Below, in pieces: positions 40,741-49,460 of a stretch of DNA of 64,000 nt (position 1 is its first letter; the number at the start of each line of letters is the position of its first letter). A model generated the notes under the pieces. The model was not told where the DNA came from. It searched no databases and saw only the letters and a list, made by a program, of their open reading frames with translations. The stretch covers positions 6,820,001-6,884,000 of the forward strand of contig NZ_CP108476.1 of the NCBI RefSeq assembly GCF_036226465.1. Direction: 5' to 3'. The stretch is from Kitasatospora sp. NBC_01250 (lineage in GTDB: Bacteria > Actinomycetota > Actinomycetes > Streptomycetales > Streptomycetaceae). Made by a program: the position numbers and the translations under genes.

Positions 40741-42201
40741 CTATTCCGAGGCGTCCTGCGGGGCGTCCCGGTAGGCCTCCAGCAGCCGCAGCCAGATCTC
40801 GCCGACCGTCGGGTACGAGGGCACCGCGTGCCAGAGCCGGTGGATCGGCACCTGCCCGACCACCGCCACCGTCGCCGCGTGCAGCAGCTCGCCCACCCCC
40901 GGGCCGACGAAGGTGACGCCCAGCAGCACCTCGCGCTCCAGGTCGACCACCATCCGGGCCCGCCCCTGGTAGTCGTCGGCCAGCAGCGCGGCACCGGCCA
41001 CCCGGCCCAGCTCGTAGTCGACCACCCGCACCCGGTGCCCGGCCCGCTCGGCCTGCTCGGCGCTGAGGCCCACCGCCGCCACCTCCGGCTCGGTGAACAC
41101 CACCTGCGGCACTGCGGCCAGGTCGGCGGTGGCCGCGTGCGCGCCCCAGGCGCCGAGCTCCAGCGGGCGGCCCAGGGCGCGGGCGGCGATCGCGGCGCCC
41201 GCGATCCGCGCCTGGTACTTGCCCTGGTGGGTGAGGAGCGCGCGGTGGTTGACGTCACCGGCCGCGTACAGCCAGTCGCCGGCCACCCCGCGCACCGCGC
41301 AGCTGTCGTCCACCGTCAGCCAGCCGCCGTCGACCAGCCCGACGCTGGCCAGGCCCAGCTCCTCGGTGCGCGGGGCCCGCCCGGTGGCGAGCAGCAGCTC
41401 CTCGGCGGCGAGCGAGTCGCCGTCGTCGAGCGTGACGGTGACCACCGCGCCCTCGCGTCGCACCGCCGTCGGCTGCACCCCGGTGCGCACGTCGACGCCC
41501 GCCGCGCGCAGCCCGGCGGCGACCAGCTCGCCGGCGAACGGCTCCAGCCGCGGCAGCAGCCGCCCGCCGCGCACCAGCAGGGTGACCTCGGCGCCCAGCG
41601 CCTGCCAGGCCGCGGCCATCTCCACGCCGACCACACCGCCGCCCACCACCACCAGCCGCGCGGGCACCGCCCGGGCGCTGGTGGCCTCCCGGCTGGTCCA
41701 CGGCCGGGCCTCGGCCAGCCCCGGCAGGTCGGCGGGCAGCATCGCGCGGCTGCCGGTGCACAGCGCCACCGCGTGCCGGGCGGTGAGCAGCCGCTCGCCG
41801 CCCTCGGGGGTGCGCACCAGCACCCGGCGCGGGCCGTCCAGGCGGCCCTGGCCGCGCACCAGCTCGGCGCCGGTGCCGGCCACCCAGGCGACCTGGCCGT
41901 CGTCCTTCCAGTGGGAGACGAAGGAGTCGCGGCGGGCCAGCACGGCCGCCGCGTCCAGCCGCCCGGTGACCGCCTCGCGCGAGCCGGCCACCGCGCGGGC
42001 GGCGCTCAGCGCGGCGGGCGGGCGCAGCAGCGCCTTGCTGGGCATGCACGCCCAGTACGAGCACTCGCCGCCGACCAGTTCGCTCTCCACCAGGGCGGTG
42101 CTCAGCCCGGCGGCCCGGGTGCGGTCGGCCAGGTTCTCGCCGGTCGGCCCGGCGCCCACCACGATCACGTCAAAGTCGGTGGCCTCGGCGGTCATCTGCA
42201 C
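40741..42201 (-). CDS. FAD/NAD(P) pyridine-nucleotide disulfide oxidoreductase
   Basis: A 486-residue class I flavoprotein disulfide reductase. The FAD motif is 'VIVVGAGPTGENLADRTRA'. The redox pair sits in 'GGECSYWACMPSKAL', where the two Cys are separated by four residues. The NAD(P) motif is 'LVVVGGGVVGVEMAAAWQA'. The second FAD motif is 'YAAGDVNHRALLTHQGKYQA'. The dimerisation-domain tail 'LWHAVPSYPTVGEIWLRLL' occupies the place of the usual HPT-x-x-E catalytic dyad but is modified. Relatives include lipoamide dehydrogenase, mercuric reductase and mycothione reductase; the partner here might be the adjacent thioredoxin. The GTG at 42201 (or ATG at 42195) follows GAGGAA. Confidence 0.88.
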   Translation of the reverse strand: MQMTAEATDFDVIVVGAGPTGENLADRTRAAGLSTALVESELVGGECSYWACMPSKALLRPPAALSAARAVAGSREAVTGRLDAAAVLARRDSFVSHWKDDGQVAWVAGTGAELVRGQGRLDGPRRVLVRTPEGGERLLTARHAVALCTGSRAMLPADLPGLAEARPWTSREATSARAVPARLVVVGGGVVGVEMAAAWQALGAEVTLLVRGGRLLPRLEPFAGELVAAGLRAAGVDVRTGVQPTAVRREGAVVTVTLDDGDSLAAEELLLATGRAPRTEELGLASVGLVDGGWLTVDDSCAVRGVAGDWLYAAGDVNHRALLTHQGKYQARIAGAAIAARALGRPLELGAWGAHAATADLAAVPQVVFTEPEVAAVGLSAEQAERAGHRVRVVDYELGRVAGAALLADDYQGRARMVVDLEREVLLGVTFVGPGVGELLHAATVAVVGQVPIHRLWHAVPSYPTVGEIWLRLLEAYRDAPQDASE

Positions 42202-42280
42202 TCACTTCCTCGCGGACGGGTGACGTTCCGTCAGCCATCCTCGGGCACCGGCGCCCGGAACGCGGTGTGCCGCGACGGGC

Positions 42281-43282
42281 TCAGAGTGCCTGGCGCCGCT
42301 GCAGGACCCCGAGGGCGGCCCAGCCCGGCAGCACCGGCAGCACCACGGTGATCAGCCGGAACAGCACCACGGCCGCCAGCGCCCGGGTGGCGTCCAGCCC
42401 GCTGGTGGCCGTCAGCAGCGTCGCGGTGACGACCTCCACGCCGCCGAGGCCCGCCGGGGTCGGCGTCGTGGAGCCCAGCGCGCTGCCGAGCAGGAAGGCC
42501 ACCGCCACGGTGGCGAACCGCGCGTCGCCGCCGGTCGCCCGCACGCAGCAGTAGAGGCAGCCGGCCAGTGTCATCGAGACCAGCAGCTGCCCCAGCATCC
42601 CGACGGCCAGGTGGCGCGGGTGGCGGGCCAGGTCGCGCAGCCGGGTCAGCGACCCCTCGGTCAGCGGGCGCAGCCGCCCCAGCGCCCGGCGCCGCCAGTG
42701 CGGCACGGCCAGCAGGACCAGGACCGCCGTCAGCAGGACCCCCGCGCCGCCGAGCACCACCAGCTCGCCGTTGCCGTCCGACTTCCGGTCGGGGTGGAAC
42801 CCGGTGAGCCAGAGGAAGAAGGCGAGCTGCAGCAGGTGCAGCAGCAGGCCGACCAGCTGCCCGGCCCCCACGCTGGAGGCCGCCGGGCCCGGCGCCACCC
42901 CGGCGCGCAGCAGCAGCCGGGTGTTGAGGGCCATGCCGCCCAGGCCGCCGGGCGCCACCAGCTTCACGAAGGAGCCGGCCAGCTGGGCCAGGCTCGCCCG
43001 GGCGAAGCCGATCCGCTCGGGCACGAAGCCGAGGAAGCCCAGGGTGGCCGCCGGGTAGCTGGCCGCCGTCGCGAGCACGGCCAGCAGTGCCCAGCCCGGC
43101 GTGGCGCCCAGCACCGCGCCGACCGGATCGACCTTGCGCTTGGCGGCCGCGAACTCGAAGTAGAGCAGCAGCGCGAAGACCAGCGCCCCCGCCACCATGA
43201 TCACTGTGCGCGGCCGGAGCCACCTCGACCTGAGCCAGGACGGCCGGTCGGTTCCCCGTGTGCGCGATATCCCCGTTGTCAC
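42281..43282 (-). CDS. Lysylphosphatidylglycerol-synthase-like/UPF0104 flippase-type membrane protein
   Basis: A 333-residue integral membrane protein with about eight hydrophobic helices ('GALVFALLLYFEFAA', 'VGLLLHLLQLAFFLWLTGF', 'VLFRLITVVLPVLPGWAAL'). It carries the family hallmark 'VKLVAPGGLGGMALNTRLLL' and 'GSTTPTPAGLGGVEVVT'. Proteins of this fold (AglD, MprF N-domain, LPG_synthase_TM) are thought to flip or handle lipids. No synthase domain is attached. The start is uncertain: GTG at 43282 is taken, with a basic Arg/Pro-rich tail of ~30 residues before the first helix. Confidence 0.82.
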   Translation of the reverse strand: MTTGISRTRGTDRPSWLRSRWLRPRTVIMVAGALVFALLLYFEFAAAKRKVDPVGAVLGATPGWALLAVLATAASYPAATLGFLGFVPERIGFARASLAQLAGSFVKLVAPGGLGGMALNTRLLLRAGVAPGPAASSVGAGQLVGLLLHLLQLAFFLWLTGFHPDRKSDGNGELVVLGGAGVLLTAVLVLLAVPHWRRRALGRLRPLTEGSLTRLRDLARHPRHLAVGMLGQLLVSMTLAGCLYCCVRATGGDARFATVAVAFLLGSALGSTTPTPAGLGGVEVVTATLLTATSGLDATRALAAVVLFRLITVVLPVLPGWAALGVLQRRQAL

Positions 43283-43516
43283 CGGGGCATGCTCGCACGG
43301 CGACCCTGAGCCGCGCTGGGGATTCGCCGGCCGTCCCCGGACCGTCCCCGGACGTCCCCGGGCCACGGCGACTTCGGGCACAAGGGGACGGGCGGGTTCC
43401 CCGTGCCGAAGGGGAGAGGCGATCAGGAGTTCCGCGGAATTCTGCGGTTTTTCTCACGACGAGGTCGCGTTCGCACCCTCGTCGCGGCCGACCGTCGCAT
43501 GACATACTCCGGAACC

Positions 43517-44176
43517 GTGACCACCTGCCGCCTGACCCGGACGCTGCGCGCGATGCTCTTCGCCGCGCTGGCCGTTCCGCTGGCCGCAGCCGGCCAGGTG
43601 GTGGTGACCGGGCGGCCGTTGCCGCTGAGCGTGGTGGTCGCCGCCGGGGTGGTGGTCTTCGCGGTGGCCGCGGTGCTGGCCGGGGCCGATCGCGGCTTCT
43701 TCCAGATCGCCGCGCTGATGCTGCCGGTCGAGCTGATGCTCAACACCACCTTCAACCTGGGCCAGGACACCTGTGGTTCACCGAGGTCCGCGCAACACGC
43801 GGGCGGTGGCCACGGTCTGGACCTCATGGTCTGCGGCGGCGGCTCGGTGGGCGGCGGCCAGGGCGCGCTCTCGCTCGCCCCGACCGTGCTGGAACTGGTG
43901 CTGCTGACCGTGCAGGTGGTGGTCACCATGGTCGCCGCGCTCTGCCTGCGACTGGCGGACGCCGCCCTGGTGCGGCTGCCCGAACTGCTCGCCGCGCTGG
44001 CCCGGCTGGCGCCGGACGCGCTGCGCGCCCTGCTGCTGCTCGCCCCCGTCCCGGCCCGACCCGCACCCGGGTCACCGCTGCCCGAGCCCCGCCCGGAGCA
44101 CGCGCCCGCCGAGGACCTGCCGCTCGCGCCGTCCCGTCACCGCGGACCGCCGGCGTCCTTCGCGCTCGCCTGCTGA
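43517..44176 (+). CDS. Predicted membrane protein with Pro/Ala-rich tail
   Basis: A protein of about 219 residues with three or four hydrophobic helices ('VTGRPLPLSVVVAAGVVVFA', 'LTVQVVVTMVAALCLRL'), a Gly-rich loop ('GGGSVGGGQGAL') and a Pro/Ala/Arg-rich cytosolic tail. No family recognised. Two starts are possible, GTG 43517 and ATG 43499; neither has a clear ribosome site. CATACT just upstream of 43517 could be a -10 element for a leaderless transcript. It lies upstream of the DsbA-like gene on the same strand. Confidence 0.6.
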   Translation: MTTCRLTRTLRAMLFAALAVPLAAAGQVVVTGRPLPLSVVVAAGVVVFAVAAVLAGADRGFFQIAALMLPVELMLNTTFNLGQDTCGSPRSAQHAGGGHGLDLMVCGGGSVGGGQGALSLAPTVLELVLLTVQVVVTMVAALCLRLADAALVRLPELLAALARLAPDALRALLLLAPVPARPAPGSPLPEPRPEHAPAEDLPLAPSRHRGPPASFALAC

Positions 44177-44295
44177 GCCCGTCCTCCGCCTCGCGGGGAG
44201 CCGTCGGCCAGTGGTCCGTGCGCCACCGACGCCCACTCCCCGCTTCGAGCGTTCCCGAGAGCCGTGTGCCCGGGTGACGCGGACAGGACCCACCC

Positions 44296-45117
44296 ATGAG
44301 CAGCAAGTCGAACGGCAAGCAGACCTACGACCAGAAGAGCGCCGCGCGCCGCGAACGGCTGGCCGAGGCGCGGGCGCGCGAGGTGCGCGCCGAGAAGATC
44401 CGGCGCCGGGTCGTGATCGGCGCCTCCGTGGCCGTGGTGGTCGCGCTGGCCGGCGGTGTGGCGATCGCCGTCAACAGCGGCGGCCACAGCACCTCCGCCG
44501 CCTCCGGCAGCAACGCCCCGCTGGTCGTGCCGGCCAACACCAGCGGCACGGACGGGACCGTGGTGACCTACGGCAAGGCCGACGCCGCGCACACCCTGGA
44601 CGTCTACGAGGACTTCCGCTGCCCGATCTGCAAGAAGTTCGAGACCACCGACGGCCAGACCGTGCAGCAGCTGGCCGACAACGGAACGTACAAGATCCAG
44701 TACCACATGGCCGCCTTCCTGGACAACAACCTCGGCGGCAAGGGCTCGATCACCGCGCTGGCGGCGGCCGGTGCGGCGCTGAACCAGAGCGTGGACGACT
44801 TCAAGAAGTTCCACGACGAGCTCTACGCGAACCAGCCGAGCGAGGAGACCGACGGCTACGGCAGCGTCAACACGATCCTCGACGTCGCGGCCAAGGTGCC
44901 GGGCCTGAAGACCGACGCCTTCGTCAAGGCCGTCCAGGACGGCACCTACCTGCCGTGGGCCGAGAAGGTGGCCGCCGCCTTCAACAGCAGCGGCGTCCAG
45001 GGCACCCCGACCATGAAGCTGGACGGCAAGGCGCTCACGCTCTTCGACAACGCCGGCAACCCGATCACCGCCGACCAGTACACCGCGCTCATCCAGCAGG
45101 GCACAGGGACCAAGTGA
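44296..45117 (+). CDS. Membrane-anchored DsbA-like thioredoxin-fold protein
   Basis: A 273-residue protein. A charged cytosolic N-terminus ('RRERLAEARAREVRAEKIRR') precedes one transmembrane anchor ('VVIGASVAVVVALAGGVAIA'). A Ser/Gly linker leads to a DsbA-type thioredoxin domain with the active site 'DVYEDFRCPICKKFE' (C-P-I-C) and the cis-Pro region 'GVQGTPTMKLDG'. It oxidises Cys pairs in exported proteins. Its stop overlaps the GTG of the VKOR gene (GTGA), giving a compact DsbA-VKOR disulfide-formation operon, the usual actinobacterial substitute for DsbA-DsbB. Confidence 0.92.
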   Translation: MSSKSNGKQTYDQKSAARRERLAEARAREVRAEKIRRRVVIGASVAVVVALAGGVAIAVNSGGHSTSAASGSNAPLVVPANTSGTDGTVVTYGKADAAHTLDVYEDFRCPICKKFETTDGQTVQQLADNGTYKIQYHMAAFLDNNLGGKGSITALAAAGAALNQSVDDFKKFHDELYANQPSEETDGYGSVNTILDVAAKVPGLKTDAFVKAVQDGTYLPWAEKVAAAFNSSGVQGTPTMKLDGKALTLFDNAGNPITADQYTALIQQGTGTK

Positions 45118-45740
45118 CCACCGCCGCCGAGGGGAGAGGGTCCGTGGCCGAGTACCGGCCCGCGCGCGCGTTCACCTGGCTGCTGGCGATCGCCGGCGCG
45201 CTGGGACTGTACGGATCGTCGGTGCTCACCATCGACAAGATCCGGCTGCTGGAGAACCCGAACTACGTACCCAGTTGCAACATCAACCCGATCATCAGCT
45301 GTGGTTCGGTGATGCGCACCCACCAGGCGGCGGTCTTCGGTTTCCCCAACTCGCTGCTGGGGCTGGTCGGTTTCGGCGTGGTGCTGACCATCGCCGCCGC
45401 CGTGCTGGCGGGGGCCCGGTTCCGGCCGTGGTTCTGGCTCGGCCTGCAGTTCGCCTCGCTGCTGGGCGTGGTGCTGATCACCTGGCTGATGACCCAGACG
45501 CTCTACGTGATCGGCGCGATCTGCCCGTACTGCATGGTGGTCTGGGTGGTGACCATCGCGATCTTCTGGTACACCACACTCTTCAACCTGCGCAGCGGAG
45601 TCATCCCGGTCGGTGACCGGATGAAGCCGGTGGTGCGGGAGTTGAACCGGTACCACTGGGTGGTTCCGGTGCTCTGGTACGCCGTGATCGCGCTGCTGAT
45701 CCTCAACAGGTTCTGGTACTACTGGAAGACCCTGATCTGA
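45114..45740 (+). CDS. Vitamin K epoxide reductase (VKOR) family protein
   Basis: A 208-residue membrane protein with about five helices. Two Cys lie in a loop ('VPSCNINPIISCGSV') and the CxxC active site is 'YVIGAICPYCMVVW', with the W-x2-Ser-like region 'GFPNSLLGLVGFG'. VKOR reoxidises DsbA, passing electrons to quinone. The GTG overlaps the end of the DsbA-like gene by 4 bp, so both are made together. A perfect hairpin 10 bp past the stop ends the operon. Confidence 0.92.
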   Translation: MTTAAEGRGSVAEYRPARAFTWLLAIAGALGLYGSSVLTIDKIRLLENPNYVPSCNINPIISCGSVMRTHQAAVFGFPNSLLGLVGFGVVLTIAAAVLAGARFRPWFWLGLQFASLLGVVLITWLMTQTLYVIGAICPYCMVVWVVTIAIFWYTTLFNLRSGVIPVGDRMKPVVRELNRYHWVVPVLWYAVIALLILNRFWYYWKTLI

Positions 45741-45750
45741 GGCGGCTGTT

Positions 45751-45779
45751 CCGGGCGGCCCCGTCACGGGGCCGCCCGG
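45751..45779 (+). terminator. Hairpin terminator of the DsbA-VKOR operon
   Basis: A perfect 13-bp stem (CCGGGCGGCCCCG and complement) with a TCA loop, 10 bp past the VKOR stop. Confidence 0.8.
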
Positions 45780-45884
45780 GTTCTGCCACAGGCGTGTATC
45801 AGCGCGGATAGCGGACAGGCGAGTCGGGCACAGTGAGCGTGTCAACCCAGTTGACCCCGACCGACTCGGCGAAGGAGCACCACG

Positions 45885-46610
45885 ATGTCCCGCAGGTTCG
45901 CCCGGACCTCGCTCGCCGCCGCCACCCTGGTGGCCGCCGCGGCAACCCTCACCCTGGCCGGCTGTTCGTCGTCCAGCACCTCCGCCAACCCGACGGCCGG
46001 GAACACCGCCACCGGCAACCCCGGTGCCACCGCCCCGACGACCGGTGCCGGTGGCGCGCCCGGGAGTTCGGCGCCCGTCACTTCGGCGCCCGCCACCTCC
46101 GCCCCCGGCACCTCCGCGCCCGGCGGCGGCGCCACCGCCGCCCCCACCTCGGGGACCACCACGGCCTCGCTCGGCTCGCCCACCCCGGCCGGCCCCGGTT
46201 CCTGCACCAGCTCCGAACTGACCGTGGTGCAGAGCGACCCGGGCGTGGGCGCGGGCCAGTACTACTCGACGCTGGTCTTCACCAACACCTCCGGCCACAG
46301 CTGCACGCTGACCGGCTTCCCGGGGGTCTCCTACGTGGCCGCCGACGGCCAGCAGTCCGGCAACCCCGCGACCCGCACCGGCGATGCGTACCGCACCGTG
46401 ACGCTGGCTCCGCACGGCACCGCGAAGGCCACCCTGCACGACGCCAACGGCATGGCCGGCTACGACCCCGGCCAGTGCCAGCTCACCGCCGTCAAGGGCC
46501 TGCGGATCTACCCGCCCGGCGAGAAGGCGGCGCTCTTCCTGCCCTGGGAGACCCAGCACTGCGCCGGTGCGAGCATCCACTCGCTGACCATCGGGCCGCT
46601 CACCAGCTGA
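45885..46610 (+). CDS. DUF4232 lipoprotein
   Basis: A 241-residue secreted lipoprotein. The lipobox 'LTLAGCSSSS' follows a hydrophobic signal. A ~70-residue Ser/Thr/Pro/Ala linker leads to a DUF4232 domain of ~130 residues with four Cys ('GSCTSSELTVV', 'TSGHSCTLTGFPGVSYVAAD', 'PGQCQLTAVKGLRIYPP', 'TQHCAGASIHSLTIGPL') that should form two disulfides. The function of the family is unknown. The ATG has a GGAG-type site (AAGGAG) 9 nt upstream. Confidence 0.85.
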   Translation: MSRRFARTSLAAATLVAAAATLTLAGCSSSSTSANPTAGNTATGNPGATAPTTGAGGAPGSSAPVTSAPATSAPGTSAPGGGATAAPTSGTTTASLGSPTPAGPGSCTSSELTVVQSDPGVGAGQYYSTLVFTNTSGHSCTLTGFPGVSYVAADGQQSGNPATRTGDAYRTVTLAPHGTAKATLHDANGMAGYDPGQCQLTAVKGLRIYPPGEKAALFLPWETQHCAGASIHSLTIGPLTS

Positions 46611-46635
46611 GCCGCGAGCCCCGGCCCCGGGACCG

Positions 46636-47529
46636 TCATACGCCTGCTGCGAGTCGTTCCTGCTGCCGGGTCCTCTTCTGCCGGGGGCGGACCTGGGCGA
46701 GGACCAGGGCGGCCAGGATCACCAGCGCGCCCAGGAGTTGGACGGGCGACAGCGACTGGCCGAGGGCCAGCCAGCCGACCAGGGTGGCGACCAGCGGGGA
46801 GAGCAGGCCGAGGAAGGTCACCTGGGTCGGCGCCAGCGCGCGGATGCCGCGGAACCAGAGCGCGTAGGCGAACGCGGCGCCCACCAGGGTCAGATAGCCG
46901 TAGCCGAGCAGGTTCCTGGCGGTGAGCTCGGCCGGCGGCGGTCCTTCGACCAGCAGTGCGAGCGGCACCAGCAGCAGTCCGCCTGCGACCAGTTGCCAAC
47001 CGGTGCTGGCCAGCGGCGCAGGCGAGGGCCAGCGCTTGCTCAGCACCACACCGGTGGCCATCACCACCGCGCTGCCGACGGCGGCCAGCAGGCCCAGCGC
47101 GTCCAGCTCGGCGTCGGCGCGCAGGACCAGCAGGCTCACCCCGGCCACGCCCGCAAGCCCCGTCAGGACCGTCCTGGTCGAGAGCCGCTCGCCGAGCAGA
47201 CCGCTGGAGAGGGCGGCGACCAGCAGGGGCTGCAGGGCGCCGATGGTGGCGGCCACGCCGCCGGGCAGCCGGTAGGCCGCGACGAAGAGCAGGGCGAAGA
47301 AGGCGCCGATGTTGAGCGCCCCGAGCACGAGCGAGCGCCACCACCAGCTGCCCTTCGGCAGCCGCCGGGTGGCCGCCACCAGCAGCAGTCCGGCGGGCAG
47401 CGCGCGGAGCACCGCGGCGAGCAGCGGGCGGTTCGGCGGCAGGAACTGGGTGGTCACGTAGTAGGTGGTCCCCCAGACGCTGGGGGCGAGCGCGGTCAGC
47501 AGGATGATGCCTGCTCGATTCCTTAGCAC
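46636..47529 (-). CDS. EamA/DMT-family drug-metabolite exporter
   Basis: A 297-residue inner-membrane transporter with ten predicted helices in two EamA repeats ('LLTALAPSVWGTTYYVTTQF', 'YLTLVGAAFAYALWFRGIRA' and 'PLVATLVGWLALGQSLS'). This fold exports amino acids, nucleosides or drugs. The GTG at 47529 has no ribosome site, and TATTTT about 7 bp upstream could be a -10 element for a leaderless mRNA. The start lies inside a MarR-type palindrome, divergent from the marR gene, so repression by that MarR is expected. Confidence 0.85.
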   Translation of the reverse strand: MLRNRAGIILLTALAPSVWGTTYYVTTQFLPPNRPLLAAVLRALPAGLLLVAATRRLPKGSWWWRSLVLGALNIGAFFALLFVAAYRLPGGVAATIGALQPLLVAALSSGLLGERLSTRTVLTGLAGVAGVSLLVLRADAELDALGLLAAVGSAVVMATGVVLSKRWPSPAPLASTGWQLVAGGLLLVPLALLVEGPPPAELTARNLLGYGYLTLVGAAFAYALWFRGIRALAPTQVTFLGLLSPLVATLVGWLALGQSLSPVQLLGALVILAALVLAQVRPRQKRTRQQERLAAGV

Positions 47530-47554
47530 TAAGATAAAATATCTCAGCGCTAAG
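47522..47554. promoter_or_regulatory. MarR operator palindrome between eamA-type gene and marR
   Basis: Two 15-bp arms, CTTAGCACTAAGATA and TATCTCAGCGCTAAG, separated by AAA, agree at 13 of 15 paired positions. Each arm also contains a smaller TTAG/CTAA dyad. It covers the GTG start and -10 region of the transporter and lies 21 bp before the marR ATG. This AT-rich patch stands out in the GC-rich window. Confidence 0.85.
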
Positions 47555-47574
47555 AGAATTGCTAGCCTGTTTCC

Positions 47575-48117
47575 ATGACAGACGCCTCCGCCCCCAGCGG
47601 CGACCGGCGGGGCGAGCCCCGCGACCAGGTGGACCGGATCCTCGCCCAGTGGGCCGCGCAGCGCCCCGACCTCGACGTCTCGCCGATGGCCGTGCTCGGC
47701 CGGCTCAAGCGCCTGGCCCGGGTGGTCGAGGGCGAGCAGCGCCGCACCTTCGCCGCGCACGGGCTGGACGCCGCCGCCTTCGACGTGCTGGCCACCCTGC
47801 GCCGCAGCGATCCGCCGCACCTGCTGACCCCGGCCGAGCTGATGCGCTCGGCGATGGTCACCTCCGGCGCGATCAGCCAGCGCCTGGAGCGGCTGGAGGA
47901 GCGCGGACTGGTCAGCCGGCGGCCCAGCAGCACGGACGGACGGGTGGTGCACGTCGCGCTCACCGCGGCGGGCCGGGAGCTGATCGACCGGGCGCTGCCC
48001 GACCACCTGGCCACCGAACAGCGACTGCTGGCCGCCCTGGACGGCGGCGAACGGGCCGCGCTGGCGCAGACCCTGCGGTCCGTGCTGCTCGCCCTGGGGG
48101 ACGGCGAGGGCAGCTGA
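47575..48117 (+). CDS. MarR-family transcriptional regulator
   Basis: A 180-residue winged-HTH dimer. The dimerisation helix 'AVLGRLKRLARVVEGEQRRT' is followed by the HTH 'LTPAELMRSAMVTSGAISQR' and 'LERLEERGLVSRRPSSTDGR', whose D-x-R wing motif is conserved, then 'VVHVALTAAGRELIDRALP'. It should bind the adjacent palindrome and control both itself and the divergent exporter, released by a small molecule. No ribosome site is evident and TAGCCT just upstream suggests a leaderless or short-leader mRNA. Confidence 0.92.
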   Translation: MTDASAPSGDRRGEPRDQVDRILAQWAAQRPDLDVSPMAVLGRLKRLARVVEGEQRRTFAAHGLDAAAFDVLATLRRSDPPHLLTPAELMRSAMVTSGAISQRLERLEERGLVSRRPSSTDGRVVHVALTAAGRELIDRALPDHLATEQRLLAALDGGERAALAQTLRSVLLALGDGEGS

Positions 48118-48243
48118 CGGCGCGGCCCGGTCCAGCCGGGCCGGGCGTTGAACGGCGGCCGTGCGGGCTGCGTACCCCCGGGTGGAGCGGTCACCCGGCC
48201 GCCCCGTCGCAGGTCGCGCCGCCCAGCGCCCGGGAGGACCGCC

Positions 48244-48855
48244 ATGCCGAACATCCGCCGCGTCGGGGTGCTGACCGCCGCCGGTGCCGCCGTCCTCGCT
48301 TTCGCCTCCGCCTGCGGCTCGACCGTCGCCTCCACGGGCACCGCCTCGCCCGGCATGACCTCCAGCCCCACCACCCAGGCGCCCGCCTCCACCGCGCCGG
48401 CCACCCCGCCCCCGGGCATGCCCGCCGATGCGGCGGTCAAGGTGACCACGGTCAGCGGGCTCGGCCAGATCGTCACCGACAGCAACGGCTTCACCCTGTA
48501 CCGCTTCGACCAGGACAGCGCGCACCCGTCCAGGGCCACCTGCACCGGTTCCTGCGCCACCCTGTGGCCGGGCGCCGCCGCGCCGGGCCAGCTGACCGGC
48601 AACGGCGTGAGCCCCTCGCTGATCGGCACGGTCACCGGCGCCGACGGCACCAAGCAGCTGACCCTGAACGGCTGGCCGCTCTACCGCTACGCGCCGGACA
48701 CCAAGGCCGGCCAGGTCAACGGCGAGGGCGTCGGCGGGACCTGGTGGGCGGTGACCCCCACCGGTGGCGAGGCCAGGCCCGCGACGCCCACCCACCCCAA
48801 CGCGCCGAACATGTCGTCGAACGGTGACACCACCATCGGCGGCAACGGCTACTGA
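48244..48855 (+). CDS. Predicted lipoprotein with Yx(FWY)xxD motifs (COG4315)
   Basis: A 203-residue secreted lipoprotein. The signal ends at a lipobox-like 'FASACGSTV'. A Thr/Ser/Pro linker leads to two copies of the ~45-residue COG4315 repeat, 'FTLYRFDQDSAHPSRATC' with 'GSCATLWPG', and 'NGWPLYRYAPDTKAGQVNGE' with 'GTWWAVTPTG'. The tail is Asn/Gly-rich. These lipoproteins are often encoded beside ECF sigma/anti-sigma genes, as here (sigma at 48903), and may act in the same envelope-stress response. The ATG follows GGAGGACC. Confidence 0.85.
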   Translation: MPNIRRVGVLTAAGAAVLAFASACGSTVASTGTASPGMTSSPTTQAPASTAPATPPPGMPADAAVKVTTVSGLGQIVTDSNGFTLYRFDQDSAHPSRATCTGSCATLWPGAAAPGQLTGNGVSPSLIGTVTGADGTKQLTLNGWPLYRYAPDTKAGQVNGEGVGGTWWAVTPTGGEARPATPTHPNAPNMSSNGDTTIGGNGY

Positions 48856-48902
48856 GCGAGGCCGGTGGAAGCGCAGCGCCACTACTCGACCCGGAGGAAC
48901 GG

Positions 48903-49460
48903 GTGCGCCAGGATGGGCTTGTGACCGAGGAACCCCGGGACGGCGGCGCCGTCGGCCCGGACGAGGAGCTGATCCGGGCCCTCTACCAGGAGCATGCGGG
49001 CCCGCTCTTCGGCTTCGTGCTGCATCTGGTCGGCGGGGACCGGCAGCGCGCGGAGGACGTCGTCCAGGAGACGCTCGTGCGTGCCTGGCGCAACGCCGAC
49101 CGGCTGGAGGTATCGGCGGGCTCGGTGCGCCCCTGGCTGGTCACGGTGGCCCGCCGGATCGTCATCGACGGGCACCGGCGCAGCGCCGCCCGCCCGCCGG
49201 AGACGTCCGCGGCGGCGCTGGAACTGCTCCCCGCCGAGGACGAACTCGACCGCGCGCTGCGGATGATGGCGATCACCGACGCACTCGGCGCGCTCACCCG
49301 GGCGCACCGGGAGGTCATCGTCGAGAGCTACCTCAAGGGCCGGGGCATCGCCGAGGTGGCCGCCGACCTCGGCATCCCGGAGGGGACGGTGAAGTCGCGG
49401 ATCTTCTACGCGCTGCGCTCGCTGAGGATCGCCCTGGAGGAACGGGGAGTGACGTCGTGA
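48903..49460 (+). CDS. ECF-family RNA polymerase sigma factor
   Basis: A 185-residue sigma factor. Region 2 is 'LIRALYQEHAGPLFGFVLHL' and 'AEDVVQETLVRAWRNADRL'. Region 4 is 'DALGALTRAHREVIVESYLK' with 'GIAEVAADLGIPEGTVKSRI'. There is no C-terminal extension. The GTG at 48903 follows GGAGGAACGG; a second GTG at 48921 is possible. The 3' end overlaps the start of the anti-sigma gene by 4 bp (GTGA), so the pair is translated together. Confidence 0.93.
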   Translation: MRQDGLVTEEPRDGGAVGPDEELIRALYQEHAGPLFGFVLHLVGGDRQRAEDVVQETLVRAWRNADRLEVSAGSVRPWLVTVARRIVIDGHRRSAARPPETSAAALELLPAEDELDRALRMMAITDALGALTRAHREVIVESYLKGRGIAEVAADLGIPEGTVKSRIFYALRSLRIALEERGVTS

